From: Pseudomonas sp. MM211
GTDB lineage: Bacteria; Pseudomonadota; Gammaproteobacteria; Pseudomonadales; Pseudomonadaceae
DNA length: 64,000 nt
Assembly: GCF_020386635.1 (NCBI RefSeq)
Contig: NZ_CP081942.1
Span: 682,001 to 746,000, forward strand
Direction: 5' to 3'
Shown: positions 28,236 through 36,626 of the stretch, in pieces
Position numbering within the stretch: position 1 is the first letter of the stretch
How the letters are laid out: each line of letters begins with the position of its first letter
Translations under genes and position numbers: made by a program
The notes under the pieces: generated by a model
The model's input: only the letters and a program-made list of their open reading frames with translations
What the model was told of the DNA's origin: nothing
Databases searched by the model: none

Positions 28236-29798
28236 TCAAGGCTCCGGCTTGTAACCCAGCCGTAAACCGCCCCAGTGCTTGCCCTGCACATGGATCGGTA
28301 CGGACAGGTCGTGCATCAGCTCGCCGGTGTCACGCATGTAAGTCTGTAGCAGCACGCGCTGCTTGTGGCTGCCGCAGCGGATGCCGGTACGGTCGTTGAA
28401 CAGCCGCTTGCTGCGGCTCTTCACCGTGTCGACGGCGCGATCACCGGTGGGCGGATGGTTGAACGCCTCGTTGTGGGTCGGCACATAGCCTTCCGGGGTG
28501 GTGGAAATGGCGAACACCAGGCCTTCGTGGCGCTTGAGCAGCGGCTCTTGAAGGATAGGCAAGACCTGATCCGCATAGCCGTCGAAACGGGTCTTGAACT
28601 TGGCCGGAAAGCTATTGGGGATCGGCTGGTACTGGCGGTCGAACAAATCCGCCAGGCTGATACGTCCGGCCTGAATATCGGCCTCGAACTGGCGACCAAT
28701 CGCCGCAGCGCCTTCCAGCGCGAGGTCGTAAATGCGTTGGTGGTAACTGTCCAGGCCGACACTGGCGAGCCGCTCACTGACGGTTTCCGCCTGGCCGACC
28801 AACTGCTCGGCCGCCTTGCCCAACTGACGGGTCTGGTCTTCGCTGCTGCGCACATCACCGCGCAACTGCTCGACCGCCACCAGCAGCTCGGCCAAGTGTT
28901 CGTGGTTGCTCGCCGTACCGGCACTGATCTGCGCTACCTGTGTGTCCACATCGGCCGCCAGGTCGGCGATACCGCGCAATTGCTCGCCAGTGAATTCGAT
29001 CTGCCGGGCGGCCGCTTCCAGCTCATCAGCCTGGCGCTGGATATGGCTGACAACCGCAGTGCTCTGCTGGCGGATATCGGCGACCATCTGCCCGACTTCA
29101 CCGGTGGCGGTGGCGGTGCGACCGGCCAGGCTGCGCACCTCATCGGCGACCACTGCAAAACCGCGGCCCTGCTCGCCGGCACGGGCGGCCTCGATGGCGG
29201 CATTGAGCGCCAGCAAGTTGGTCTGGCTGGCGATGGACTGGATCACCTGGGTGACCTGCTCGATCTGCTCGGTACGGGCGCTGAGCCCGTCGATCAGCTC
29301 GCGGCTGGCAGCGGTCTGTGCACTCAGTTGCTGCATGCGGCTGATCGCCTGCTGCAGCTCGGCCTGGCCGCTGGCACTGCTGGTACGCACGGTTTGCGCG
29401 GCGCCCAGTGTCTGGCCGGCAAGTTCGGCATTGCTCTGCTCGGTGCGAGTTACGGCATGGGCACCTTCGCCGATCTGCTCGACCGCGGCCAACTGCGACT
29501 GCAGCTTGCCGGCCAGCTGCTGCACGCTGAAGGCCACCTGAGCTGCCGACAGGGCGTTATGACAGGTGTGTTGCGACAGGCTACGGCTCAGCTCATCCAG
29601 CGAGGCTGCTGGCGCAGCGTCGGCGGGCGCAGCAGCCTTGCGCCAGGGCCCGAACCACGGCCACAGCGCCAGCAACAGCAGCGCAATGGCGCCAAGATAG
29701 GGCGGCAGATGCACCTGCTGCCAGACCACCAGCAACGCGAGCAGGCCGAGCACGTGCAGGGCCAATGCCAGCCGGTCATGCGTAAAACCAGAACCCAT
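28236..29798 (-). CDS. Methyl-accepting chemotaxis-type protein with C-terminal cytosolic sensor domain
   Basis: The protein has 520 residues. The second in-frame ATG at 29798 is chosen since GAGGTTCGCC precedes it. Two hydrophobic helices near residues 10-30 and 35-50 are joined by only a few residues, so there is no periplasmic sensor and no recognisable HAMP domain. The coiled-coil signalling region holds the conserved hairpin [19 protein letters not shown] and [13 protein letters not shown]. The last 150 residues form a separate domain (around [16 protein letters not shown] and [12 protein letters not shown]) resembling cytosolic sensor modules of Cache type. It probably senses an internal or redox cue. 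Confidence 0.83.
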   Translation of the reverse strand: MGSGFTHDRLALALHVLGLLALLVVWQQVHLPPYLGAIALLLLALWPWFGPWRKAAAPADAAPAASLDELSRSLSQHTCHNALSAAQVAFSVQQLAGKLQSQLAAVEQIGEGAHAVTRTEQSNAELAGQTLGAAQTVRTSSASGQAELQQAISRMQQLSAQTAASRELIDGLSARTEQIEQVTQVIQSIASQTNLLALNAAIEAARAGEQGRGFAVVADEVRSLAGRTATATGEVGQMVADIRQQSTAVVSHIQRQADELEAAARQIEFTGEQLRGIADLAADVDTQVAQISAGTASNHEHLAELLVAVEQLRGDVRSSEDQTRQLGKAAEQLVGQAETVSERLASVGLDSYHQRIYDLALEGAAAIGRQFEADIQAGRISLADLFDRQYQPIPNSFPAKFKTRFDGYADQVLPILQEPLLKRHEGLVFAISTTPEGYVPTHNEAFNHPPTGDRAVDTVKSRSKRLFNDRTGIRCGSHKQRVLLQTYMRDTGELMHDLSVPIHVQGKHWGGLRLGYKPEP

Positions 29799-29998
29799 GG
29801 CGAACCTCATTATTTTTATAGTGCCGGGATGTCGGGCGCAGCGGGCGCGCCGGCAAGGGCCGAGCCTTGTTTAAGCTCATCGGCAGCGCGGGGCGTATCT
29901 GTAGAGGTGCGGCAGCCGCCCGGCCGAGTTGACCACCTCATCATGCGCCGGGCTATGGCACTTTGGTAGCAGAGGGTCGACTTCCGGGAGAGTGCCGA

Positions 29999-31075
29999 TC
30001 AGCGCTTGAGGCTGTGGCGTTTGACGAAGGCGCGGTCGAAGTAGTCCTTGCAGCGCCCGTAGAACTGCCCGCCCGCGCTCCACTGACGCCAGCCGAACAA
30101 GGCACCGCCATCGCCACTGGCCAGCAGCAGCGGGCGCTGGCCGCTGGTCTTGAAGTCGCGCAGCGGCCCGCCACGCAGCGCGGCGCTCAGGTTGGCGGCA
30201 AGCACCGGTACCTGGCGCATGGAATACAGGCCGCTCTTGCGCACGCCAGGCAGGTTGGCGCAATCGCCCACGGCGAAGATCTGCGGGTGGGAATGGCTCT
30301 GCAGGGTCGGCGCGGTGTGCACGAAACCATCGCCATCGCAGCTCAGGCCGCTGTCGGCGATCCATGGGAACGCCTGGGCGCCACTGGCCAGCAGCAGCCG
30401 GCCGCCGCGCCACACCGCCGCGTCGCCACTGATCAGGCAATCGCCGTCGATGCGGCTGATCGGGCAATGCTCGCGCACCTGCACCCGGCGCATGCGCAGA
30501 TGGCCCCAGGCGCGCATCCGCAAACCGGCACAGTGGCCGGCCAGCAGCGGTTCGCCACAGAACAGCGCCAACTGCGGCACCTGATCGGCCAGCGCCAGGG
30601 CCATTTCCACGCCCGCCACGCCGCCACCGAGAATCGCCAACGGCTGGGGATCACGCTGCCAGGCCTGCCAGCCAGCGATGAAGCTGTCCACCGGCTTGAC
30701 CGCCAGCACTTCCATCGCGTCGCCCTCGCGGGGCGGACAGGCGACGCGGTCGCCGGTATTCAGCGACAGCCAGTTGCTCTGCAGCACGCGACCATCGCCC
30801 AGGCTCAGCTGCCGCGTAGCGGCATCCAGCGCCATCACCGGCGCGACGATCAGCTCGACCTGGGCGGCCTGGCACAGCGCAGTCAGCTCGATCTGGCAGT
30901 CTTCGGCGCCATAACGCCCCGCCACCAAACCGGGCAGCATGCCGACGTGCCAGGTGTGCTCGGCACTGGCCACCAGGCCGATGCGACCCGCCGGCCGCTC
31001 GATCAGCGCCCAGCGCCGCAGAACCCCGAGATGGGCCGGGCCTGCGCCTACCAGCAACAGATCGTAGTCAGTCAT
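29999..31075 (-). CDS. NDH-2-like FAD/NAD(P)-binding oxidoreductase
   Basis: The protein has 358 residues. An FAD Rossmann motif LLLVGAGPAHLGVLRRWAL opens the protein, a second nucleotide-binding motif LAILGGGVAGVEMALAL lies mid-chain, and the FAD-closing motif IFAVGDCANLPG is near residue 280. This is the pyridine-nucleotide oxidoreductase class 1 layout. The sequence also resembles the flavoprotein part found fused to selenophosphate synthetase in some bacteria. No membrane-anchoring helix is obvious. Electron donor and acceptor are unknown. Its neighbours are signalling genes on the same strand. Confidence 0.75.
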   Translation of the reverse strand: MTDYDLLLVGAGPAHLGVLRRWALIERPAGRIGLVASAEHTWHVGMLPGLVAGRYGAEDCQIELTALCQAAQVELIVAPVMALDAATRQLSLGDGRVLQSNWLSLNTGDRVACPPREGDAMEVLAVKPVDSFIAGWQAWQRDPQPLAILGGGVAGVEMALALADQVPQLALFCGEPLLAGHCAGLRMRAWGHLRMRRVQVREHCPISRIDGDCLISGDAAVWRGGRLLLASGAQAFPWIADSGLSCDGDGFVHTAPTLQSHSHPQIFAVGDCANLPGVRKSGLYSMRQVPVLAANLSAALRGGPLRDFKTSGQRPLLLASGDGGALFGWRQWSAGGQFYGRCKDYFDRAFVKRHSLKR

Positions 31076-31268
31076 CTACACCGATATCCTTGTGAGCCTG
31101 AGCAGAGCGGCGCGGGCCGCCCAGCGGAAAGCAGAACGAGCTTTGACCGAAACACGCGCGGAATGATCCGCGCTCCCCGAGCATGGCGGCAGCAGGTCGT
31201 TTCGAGCAAGAGAAGAGACGCTTGAGGCAGGCTTTCGACACATTTTTGCGGCGTGATTTATGCCGAGA

Positions 31269-32483
31269 TCACGCCACAGACGCCTGAGCAGGCAGGCGCT
31301 CGAGCACTCCGAGATCGAGGCGCAGCAGGCGCACGCAGCGGGCCTCGCGCAGCTCGCTGGGGCTTTGCGAGGCACCGAGAGCGACCACTTGCCCAGCGAG
31401 GTTGAGCACCAGCGCCTCGCGGGAGAACACCCCGCTGTTGAGGCTGTAATAGGCCGCCACCAGCTCGCGCAGCCCGAAGGGCAGGCGCCAGCGGATACGC
31501 AGCGCCGAGCCGAAGCTGGCGGCGCGCAGGCGGATGGCCTGTTCGATTTCCTCATCACTGAGGCTGCCGCCGGCGTCCTGCCAATCCTGCATGCAGCGCA
31601 GCAGCGCCAGCTCACCGATGTTGTGCAACAGGCCGGCGGTGTAGCAGAGCTCGGCATCCAGCGACAGCTCGCAGGCCAGCCAGTGAGCGACCTCGGCACT
31701 GCGCTGGGCGGCGGCCCAGGTGCGCACGCCCTGCTCGGCCAAACGTGGATCGCTGAGCCGCGCGTTGCGCTGTACGGAAAGCCCCAGCACCAGATTCAGG
31801 GTGCGTGCCACCCCCAGGCGCGGCAGCGCCTGGGCCAGGGTCTGGCAAGGTGAACCGTTGTGGTGGGCGGCACTGTTGGCGGCGGCGATCAGGCAGGCGG
31901 TGATCTGCGGGTCACGGGTGAACACCTGCTCCAGCTCACGCAGGCTCGGCTCGCTGCTGTTCAGGTACTGGCTGACCGAGTCACGCACCGAGGCCAGCAG
32001 CGGCGCGCCCTGCCCCTCTTCGCGCATGGCATCCAGGTAATCCTCGAGGCGGTTCACCAGCAGCGGCCGAATCGGGCACAGCAACTCCTCGCCCTCGCTG
32101 AGCAACAGCCCGGCCAGGCGCTGGCGCAGTGCTTCGGCGTTGAAGGGTTTGGCCAGGTAGGCGGTGGGCGCCAGCGGCTTGGCGGCGCGCACGCTGTTGG
32201 CATCCAGGCGCCCGCTGATGAGAATGAACGGCAGCGCCGGGGTACGGGGATGGCGGCGCAACTGGCGCAGCAACTCCAGGCCATCGACACCCGGCAGCTC
32301 GCTGTCGGCGATCACCAGTTCCGGCAGACGCCGCTTGCAGCGTGCCATGGCCGCCTGGCCATCGCTGACACGGATCACCACGGCGTCGCAGCGCACGTCG
32401 AGCACCAGTTGCTCGAGCAGATCGGCCGTCCAGGGATCGGTATCGGCGATGAGAACTTCAGGGGCGGTGGCCGCTGCAGACAT
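31269..32483 (-). CDS. Response regulator with HDOD output domain
   Basis: The protein has 404 residues. The N-terminal receiver domain has the acidic pair in LIADTDP, the phospho-acceptor aspartate in LVIADSELPG and the conserved lysine in AYLAKPFN. From about residue 140 an HDOD domain follows (DPQITACLIAAANSAAHHN, then LPRLGVARTLNLVLGLSV and AGLLHNIGELALL). HDOD proteins relay signals without a clear enzymatic activity. The partner kinase is not in the window. It is close to the chemoreceptor and may share a signalling network. Confidence 0.85.
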   Translation of the reverse strand: MSAAATAPEVLIADTDPWTADLLEQLVLDVRCDAVVIRVSDGQAAMARCKRRLPELVIADSELPGVDGLELLRQLRRHPRTPALPFILISGRLDANSVRAAKPLAPTAYLAKPFNAEALRQRLAGLLLSEGEELLCPIRPLLVNRLEDYLDAMREEGQGAPLLASVRDSVSQYLNSSEPSLRELEQVFTRDPQITACLIAAANSAAHHNGSPCQTLAQALPRLGVARTLNLVLGLSVQRNARLSDPRLAEQGVRTWAAAQRSAEVAHWLACELSLDAELCYTAGLLHNIGELALLRCMQDWQDAGGSLSDEEIEQAIRLRAASFGSALRIRWRLPFGLRELVAAYYSLNSGVFSREALVLNLAGQVVALGASQSPSELREARCVRLLRLDLGVLERLPAQASVA

Positions 32484-32572
32484 CTACAAACCTCTTCACA
32501 TAGGTGTAAGAGGCTCAGTATAGACAGGTCAGCAAGCGCTCTGCCGTAGCCCAACAGGGAAAACGCAGGCAA

Positions 32573-32600
32573 AAAAAGACCCGCCGAAGCGGGTCTTTTT
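32573..32600. terminator. Bidirectional terminator after gabT
   Basis: AAAAAGACCCGC (32573-32584) pairs with GCGGGTCTTTTT (32589-32600) over a CGAA tetraloop. Runs of A and T on both sides let it serve gabT on the minus strand. Confidence 0.92.
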
Positions 32601-32611
32601 CACGGCGTGGC

Positions 32612-33892
32612 TTACGCCAGTTCGTCGAAGCACTCGGCAACGATGGCGATGCCTTTTTCCAGCTGAGCGTCCGGGATGGTGACCGGCATCAGGAAGCGCA
32701 CCACGTTGTAGTAGGTGCCACACGACAGCAGGATCAGGCCCTTGTCGCGCGCCTTGGCGACGATCTTGCCAGTCAGCTCGGCAGCCGGTTTGCTGTGGTC
32801 GCCGCCTTCGAACAGCTCGATGGCGATCATCGAACCCAGGCCACGTACGTCACCGATCACCTTGTGCTTGGCGGCGATGTCGCGCAGGCCGGCCTTGAGC
32901 TTCTCGCCCACGGCGTTGGAGCGATCCAGCAGCTTCTCTTCGTCGAACACCTTCAGCACGGCCAGGGCCGCGGCGCAGGCGATAGGGCTACCGGCATAGG
33001 TGCCGCCCAGGCCACCGGGGGCGATGGTGTCCATGATCTCGGCCTTGCCGCTGACGCCGGAGATCGGGAAGCCGCCGCCGACGGATTTGGCGAATGTGGT
33101 CAGATCCGGCACGACGCCCAGTTGCTCGGTGGCGAAGAAGGTACCGGTACGGCCAGCGCCGGTCTGCACTTCGTCAGCGATCAGCAGAATGCCGTGCTGG
33201 TCGCACAGGGCGCGCAGACGCTGCATGAAGGCCGGCGAGTTGACGTAGAAACCACCTTCGCCCTGCACCGGCTCGATGATGATCGCGGCGATGTCCTGAG
33301 GCTGGGCATCGTTCTTGAAGATGCGCTCGATGCTGGCGATGGACTCGTCTTCGCTCACGCCATGCAGCTCGCACGGCGCAATGGCGCGGTACACACCGGC
33401 AGGCATCAGGCCCATGCCAGCGGAGTACGGCGCCACCTTACCGGTCAGCGACAGGGTCATCATGGTGCGGCCGTGGTAGGCGCCGGTGAAGGCGATCACG
33501 CCAGCACGGCCGGTAGCGGCACGGGCGATCTTCACGGCGTTCTCGACGGCTTCGGAGCCCGAGGTGACCAGCAGGGTCTTCTTGGCGAAGTCGCCCGGTA
33601 CGCGCTTGGCGATTTCTTCGCACAGCTCGATGTAGGGCTCGTACGCCAGCACCTGGAAGCAGGTATGGGTCAGCTTGGTCAGCTGTTCCTGAACGGCGGC
33701 GACCACCTTCGGGTGCAGGTGACCGGTGTTCAGTACGGCGATACCGCCGGCGAAGTCGATGTACTCACGGCCTTCGACGTCCCACACGGTGGCGTTTTCA
33801 GCACGCTCGGCGACGATCGGGTGGATCTGGCCGACGCCACGCGGTACGGCGGCTTGGCGGCGTTGCAGCAGGGATTCGTTGGTCTTGCTCAT
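32612..33892 (-). CDS. gabT: GabT, 4-aminobutyrate aminotransferase
   Basis: The protein has 426 residues from ATG 33892, which follows GAGGAAGCC; an in-frame ATG 15 bases upstream is less well placed. Class III aminotransferase features include VTSGSEAVENAVKIAR, the PLP-contacting LLIADEVQTGAGRTG and the Schiff-base lysine in TTFAKSVGGGFP. The protein converts GABA and 2-oxoglutarate to succinate semialdehyde and glutamate. gabD lies upstream on the same strand; a palindromic repeat separates them. Confidence 0.93.
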   Translation of the reverse strand: MSKTNESLLQRRQAAVPRGVGQIHPIVAERAENATVWDVEGREYIDFAGGIAVLNTGHLHPKVVAAVQEQLTKLTHTCFQVLAYEPYIELCEEIAKRVPGDFAKKTLLVTSGSEAVENAVKIARAATGRAGVIAFTGAYHGRTMMTLSLTGKVAPYSAGMGLMPAGVYRAIAPCELHGVSEDESIASIERIFKNDAQPQDIAAIIIEPVQGEGGFYVNSPAFMQRLRALCDQHGILLIADEVQTGAGRTGTFFATEQLGVVPDLTTFAKSVGGGFPISGVSGKAEIMDTIAPGGLGGTYAGSPIACAAALAVLKVFDEEKLLDRSNAVGEKLKAGLRDIAAKHKVIGDVRGLGSMIAIELFEGGDHSKPAAELTGKIVAKARDKGLILLSCGTYYNVVRFLMPVTIPDAQLEKGIAIVAECFDELA

Positions 33893-34035
33893 GGCTTCCT
33901 CATTCACCGCTCATCGTCGGTGTGGTTCAAGGATGACGCATCCCGGTACAGCCGCGGCAGCATGCGATGATCGACTGCCGGGCCTTGCGGGATACAGGGA
34001 GAAACGTGTGTTTGCGTTACCTAAAAAGTAGCGCG

Positions 34036-34180
34036 GATCAGGCTTTGTAAAAAACGTAGCGAGCGACGGTCAGACAAGGCAAAAACAGGCGAAACGCGGA
34101 GTTTACGAGCTGTAAATGAGCAGTTGAGCCTGTTTTTAACGCCGCCTGACCGAGCGCAGTAGTTTTTACATTGCCTGATC
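34036..34180. repeat. Long imperfect palindromic (MITE-like) element between gabD and gabT
   Basis: GATCAGGC (34036-34043) and GCCTGATC (34173-34180) are exact terminal inverted repeats. Inside, further complementary blocks pair: TGTAAAAAAC with GTTTTTACA, GCGAGCG with CGAGCGC, GGTCAG with CTGACC, and AAAAACAGGC with GCCTGTTTTT. The whole can fold into one 145-base hairpin. Its right end overlaps the gabD stop codon. Confidence 0.85.
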
Positions 34181-35627
34181 AGATGCTCAGGCAGAGGTAC
34201 TTGATTTCCAGGTAGTCCTCGATGCCGTACTTGGAACCTTCACGGCCCAGGCCCGAGGCCTTGATGCCGCCGAACGGCGCCACTTCGTTGGAGATCAGGC
34301 CGGTGTTGATGCCGACCATACCGTATTCCAGCGCCTCGGCCACACGGAACACGCGGCTCAGGTCACGGGCGTAGAAGTAGGAAGCCAGACCGAACTCGGT
34401 GTCGTTAGCCATGGCGATCACTTCGGCTTCGTCCTTGAAACGGAACAGCGGCGCCAGCGGGCCGAAGGTTTCGTCCTTGGAGACCAGCGCGTTCTTCGGT
34501 ACGTCGGCCAGAATGGTCGGCTCGAAGAAGGTACCGCCGAGGGCGTGGGTCTTGCCGCCGGTGAGGATCTTGGCGCCTTTGGAAACGGCGTCCTCGATGT
34601 GCTCCTTGACCTTGGCCACGGCCTTCTCGTCGATCAACGGGCCGGTGGTGGTGCCCTCTTCCAGACCGTTGCCGATCTTCAGCTTCTCGACCGCGACCTT
34701 GAGCTTCTCGGCGAAGGCATCGTAGACGCCGTCCTGCACGTAGATACGGTTGGCGCACACGCAGGTCTGACCGTTGTTGCGGTACTTGGAGATGATCGCG
34801 CCTTCGATGGCCTTGTCCAGGTCAGCATCGTCGAACACGATGAAGGGCGCGTTGCCACCCAGCTCCAGCGAAACCTTCTTGATGTCCTGGGCGCACTCGG
34901 CCATCAACTGGCGACCGATCTCGGTGGAGCCAGTGAACGACAGCTTGCGCACGATCGGGTTGCCAGTCAGCTCGCTGCCGATGTCGCCAGCGCTACCGGT
35001 CACCACGCTGAACACGCCAGCCGGGATACCAGCACGGGTAGCCAGCTCGGCCAGGGCCAGAGCGGAGTACGGCGTCTGCGAGGCCGGCTTGAGCACCATG
35101 GTGCAACCAGCGGCCAGCGCAGGGCCGGCCTTGCGGGTGATCATCGCGGCCGGGAAGTTCCACGGCGTGATGGCCGCGGTAACGCCGATCGGCTGCTTGA
35201 TGACGATCAGGCGCTTGTCGGCCTGGTGCCCCGGGATGGTGTCGCCATAGATGCGCTTGGCTTCTTCGGCGAACCACTCGATGAAGGACGCCGCGTAGGC
35301 GATTTCGCCCTTGGCCTCGGCCAGCGGCTTGCCCTGCTCGATGGTCATCAGGCGAGCCAGGTCTTCCTGGTTCTCCAGCATCAGCTCATACCAGCGACGC
35401 AGCTTGGCGGAACGCTCCTTGGCGGTCAGTGCACGCCAGGCCGGCAGCGCCTTGTCGGCCGCTTCGATGGCACGGCGAGTCTCGGCCGCGCCCATCTTCG
35501 GCACGGTACCGATCACGTCACCCGTGGCCGGGTTGGTCACCTTGATGGTCTGGCCGCTGTCGGCATCAGCCCAGGCACCGTTGACGAAAGCCTGTTGGCG
35601 GAACAGTTGAGCGTCTTTCAGTTGCAT
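34179..35627 (-). CDS. gabD: GabD, NADP-dependent succinate-semialdehyde dehydrogenase
   Basis: The protein has 482 residues. Aldehyde dehydrogenase motifs include NAD(P)-binding FTGSTEIGRQL, the general base in ELGGNAPFIVFDDAD and the catalytic cysteine in NNGQTCVCANR. It oxidises succinate semialdehyde from GabT to succinate. It is the first gene of the gabDT unit. GAGGAGACCGCC precedes the ATG. Confidence 0.94.
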   Translation of the reverse strand: MQLKDAQLFRQQAFVNGAWADADSGQTIKVTNPATGDVIGTVPKMGAAETRRAIEAADKALPAWRALTAKERSAKLRRWYELMLENQEDLARLMTIEQGKPLAEAKGEIAYAASFIEWFAEEAKRIYGDTIPGHQADKRLIVIKQPIGVTAAITPWNFPAAMITRKAGPALAAGCTMVLKPASQTPYSALALAELATRAGIPAGVFSVVTGSAGDIGSELTGNPIVRKLSFTGSTEIGRQLMAECAQDIKKVSLELGGNAPFIVFDDADLDKAIEGAIISKYRNNGQTCVCANRIYVQDGVYDAFAEKLKVAVEKLKIGNGLEEGTTTGPLIDEKAVAKVKEHIEDAVSKGAKILTGGKTHALGGTFFEPTILADVPKNALVSKDETFGPLAPLFRFKDEAEVIAMANDTEFGLASYFYARDLSRVFRVAEALEYGMVGINTGLISNEVAPFGGIKASGLGREGSKYGIEDYLEIKYLCLSI

Positions 35628-35775
35628 GGCGGTCTCCTCTATCCTGGCACCACGGCGCCAGGAGATGACGAAAGAAGCTGGGAGCGAACCCAGGTAGGGT
35701 GGAGCGACAGATTAGCCACTGCCTGGCCGTTCGAACGGCGTGCAACGCCCAGAGTTCAGCGTAACTACATGCACC

Positions 35776-35791
35776 GTTTGAAATATCAAAC
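35776..35791. promoter_or_regulatory. Palindrome upstream of gabD
   Basis: GTTTGA (35776-35781) and TCAAAC (35786-35791) flank AATA, forming a perfect dyad about 150 bases before gabD. The rest of the 347-base gap to the tRNA (35628-35974) contains no gene. It could be an operator for a GABA-responsive regulator; none is encoded nearby. Confidence 0.45.
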
Positions 35792-35974
35792 AGATCCTAA
35801 GATCAGCGGGGTTAAAGGGCAATAGGCCGTTCGAGAAAATTAACAGCCCAGCCGATCACCGGCATTCGCACAGCCCTTCTTTATAGCCCAAGCCCGCCTT
35901 CCCCACCCACCAAACGCGCCCCGCCAGCAGCATGGACGCACGCCAGCGACATGCGTATGATTGCGCCCCGCAAC

Positions 35975-36051
35975 GCACCAGTAGCTCAGCTGGATAGAGT
36001 ACTGCCCTCCGAAGGCAGGGGTCGTGGGTTCGAATCCCGCCTGGTGCGCCA
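35975..36051 (+). tRNA. tRNA-Arg (anticodon CCG)
   Basis: A 77-base cloverleaf: acceptor arms GCACCAG and CTGGTGC, D-arm with AGCTCAGCTGGA, anticodon stem CTGCC/GGCAG with loop CTCCGAA (anticodon CCG), T-arm with GGTTCGAATCC, and encoded CCA. It reads CGG codons. tRNA genes are common integration sites, and accessory DNA follows. Confidence 0.97.
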
Positions 36052-36120
36052 AATAATTCAATGACTTAAGTCAAAAGCTAGCTGACAGCATCCCAAGTGA
36101 TGATAGCTAGACACAGATAG

Positions 36121-36154
36121 AGCCCCGCCTAAGTATGCTTAGGCGGGGCTTTTT
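36121..36154 (+). terminator. Terminator after tRNA-Arg
   Basis: AGCCCCGCCTAAG (36121-36133) pairs perfectly with CTTAGGCGGGGCT (36138-36150) over TATG and is followed by TTTT. Confidence 0.93.
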
Positions 36155-36296
36155 ATTGCCTATGAGTCAGAGAGGCGCAAAATGGATTAGAAGTCTTAAC
36201 CCTGCCTTGCTGCCATCATAGCGGTGAAGACAGCACCCATGCTTTTGAAGGCTTTCTAGCTGGGGCATAGTTAATGGAGCACCGCCCCTCCCACTC

Positions 36297-36533
36297 TCGG
36301 CCCTGAATCACACTGGGTAGCGTCGACCTGGTTCTTCGCAGGATCTCTGCGCAGCAGTAAACGAGCGGCGACGATCATAAGTTTGATCCAGTCGGCGCGC
36401 TTGAATTGGCATTATCCGTATATGTACCTAAAGGATGTACTGACCCGAGGCAGAGGCCGGTGAGATCGATCAGCTGTTGTCGCATCAGTGGGTGCCGGGC
36501 TGACTTGAGGAAAACGTATTCCCCGTGCGCTTA
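36297..36533 (+). pseudogene. Decayed C-terminal end of an IS66-family transposase (TnpC)
   Basis: Reading 36329 onward gives WFFAGSLRSSKRAATIISLI, then QSARLN, PYMYLKDVLTR. This matches the conserved IS66 TnpC tail (WLFAGS, RAA, SLIQSAKLNGHDPYAYLKDVL). A frameshift near 36450 leads to EIDQLLSHQWVPG and a stop at 36501, equal to the usual IDELLPHRW ending. An in-frame TAG occurs earlier (36318). The following sequence up to about 36533, ending GTGCGCTTA, resembles an IS66 right terminus. Only this end remains; the rest of the element is gone. Confidence 0.75.
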
Positions 36534-36626
36534 AACCCAATGCCTTAAGGAGGCCAAGTAGCTCTCACTCCTGAGTAGATAGCATTCTGCTATCTTTGAG
36601 CGTGATCTATCTCAAAGGGACTTCTA

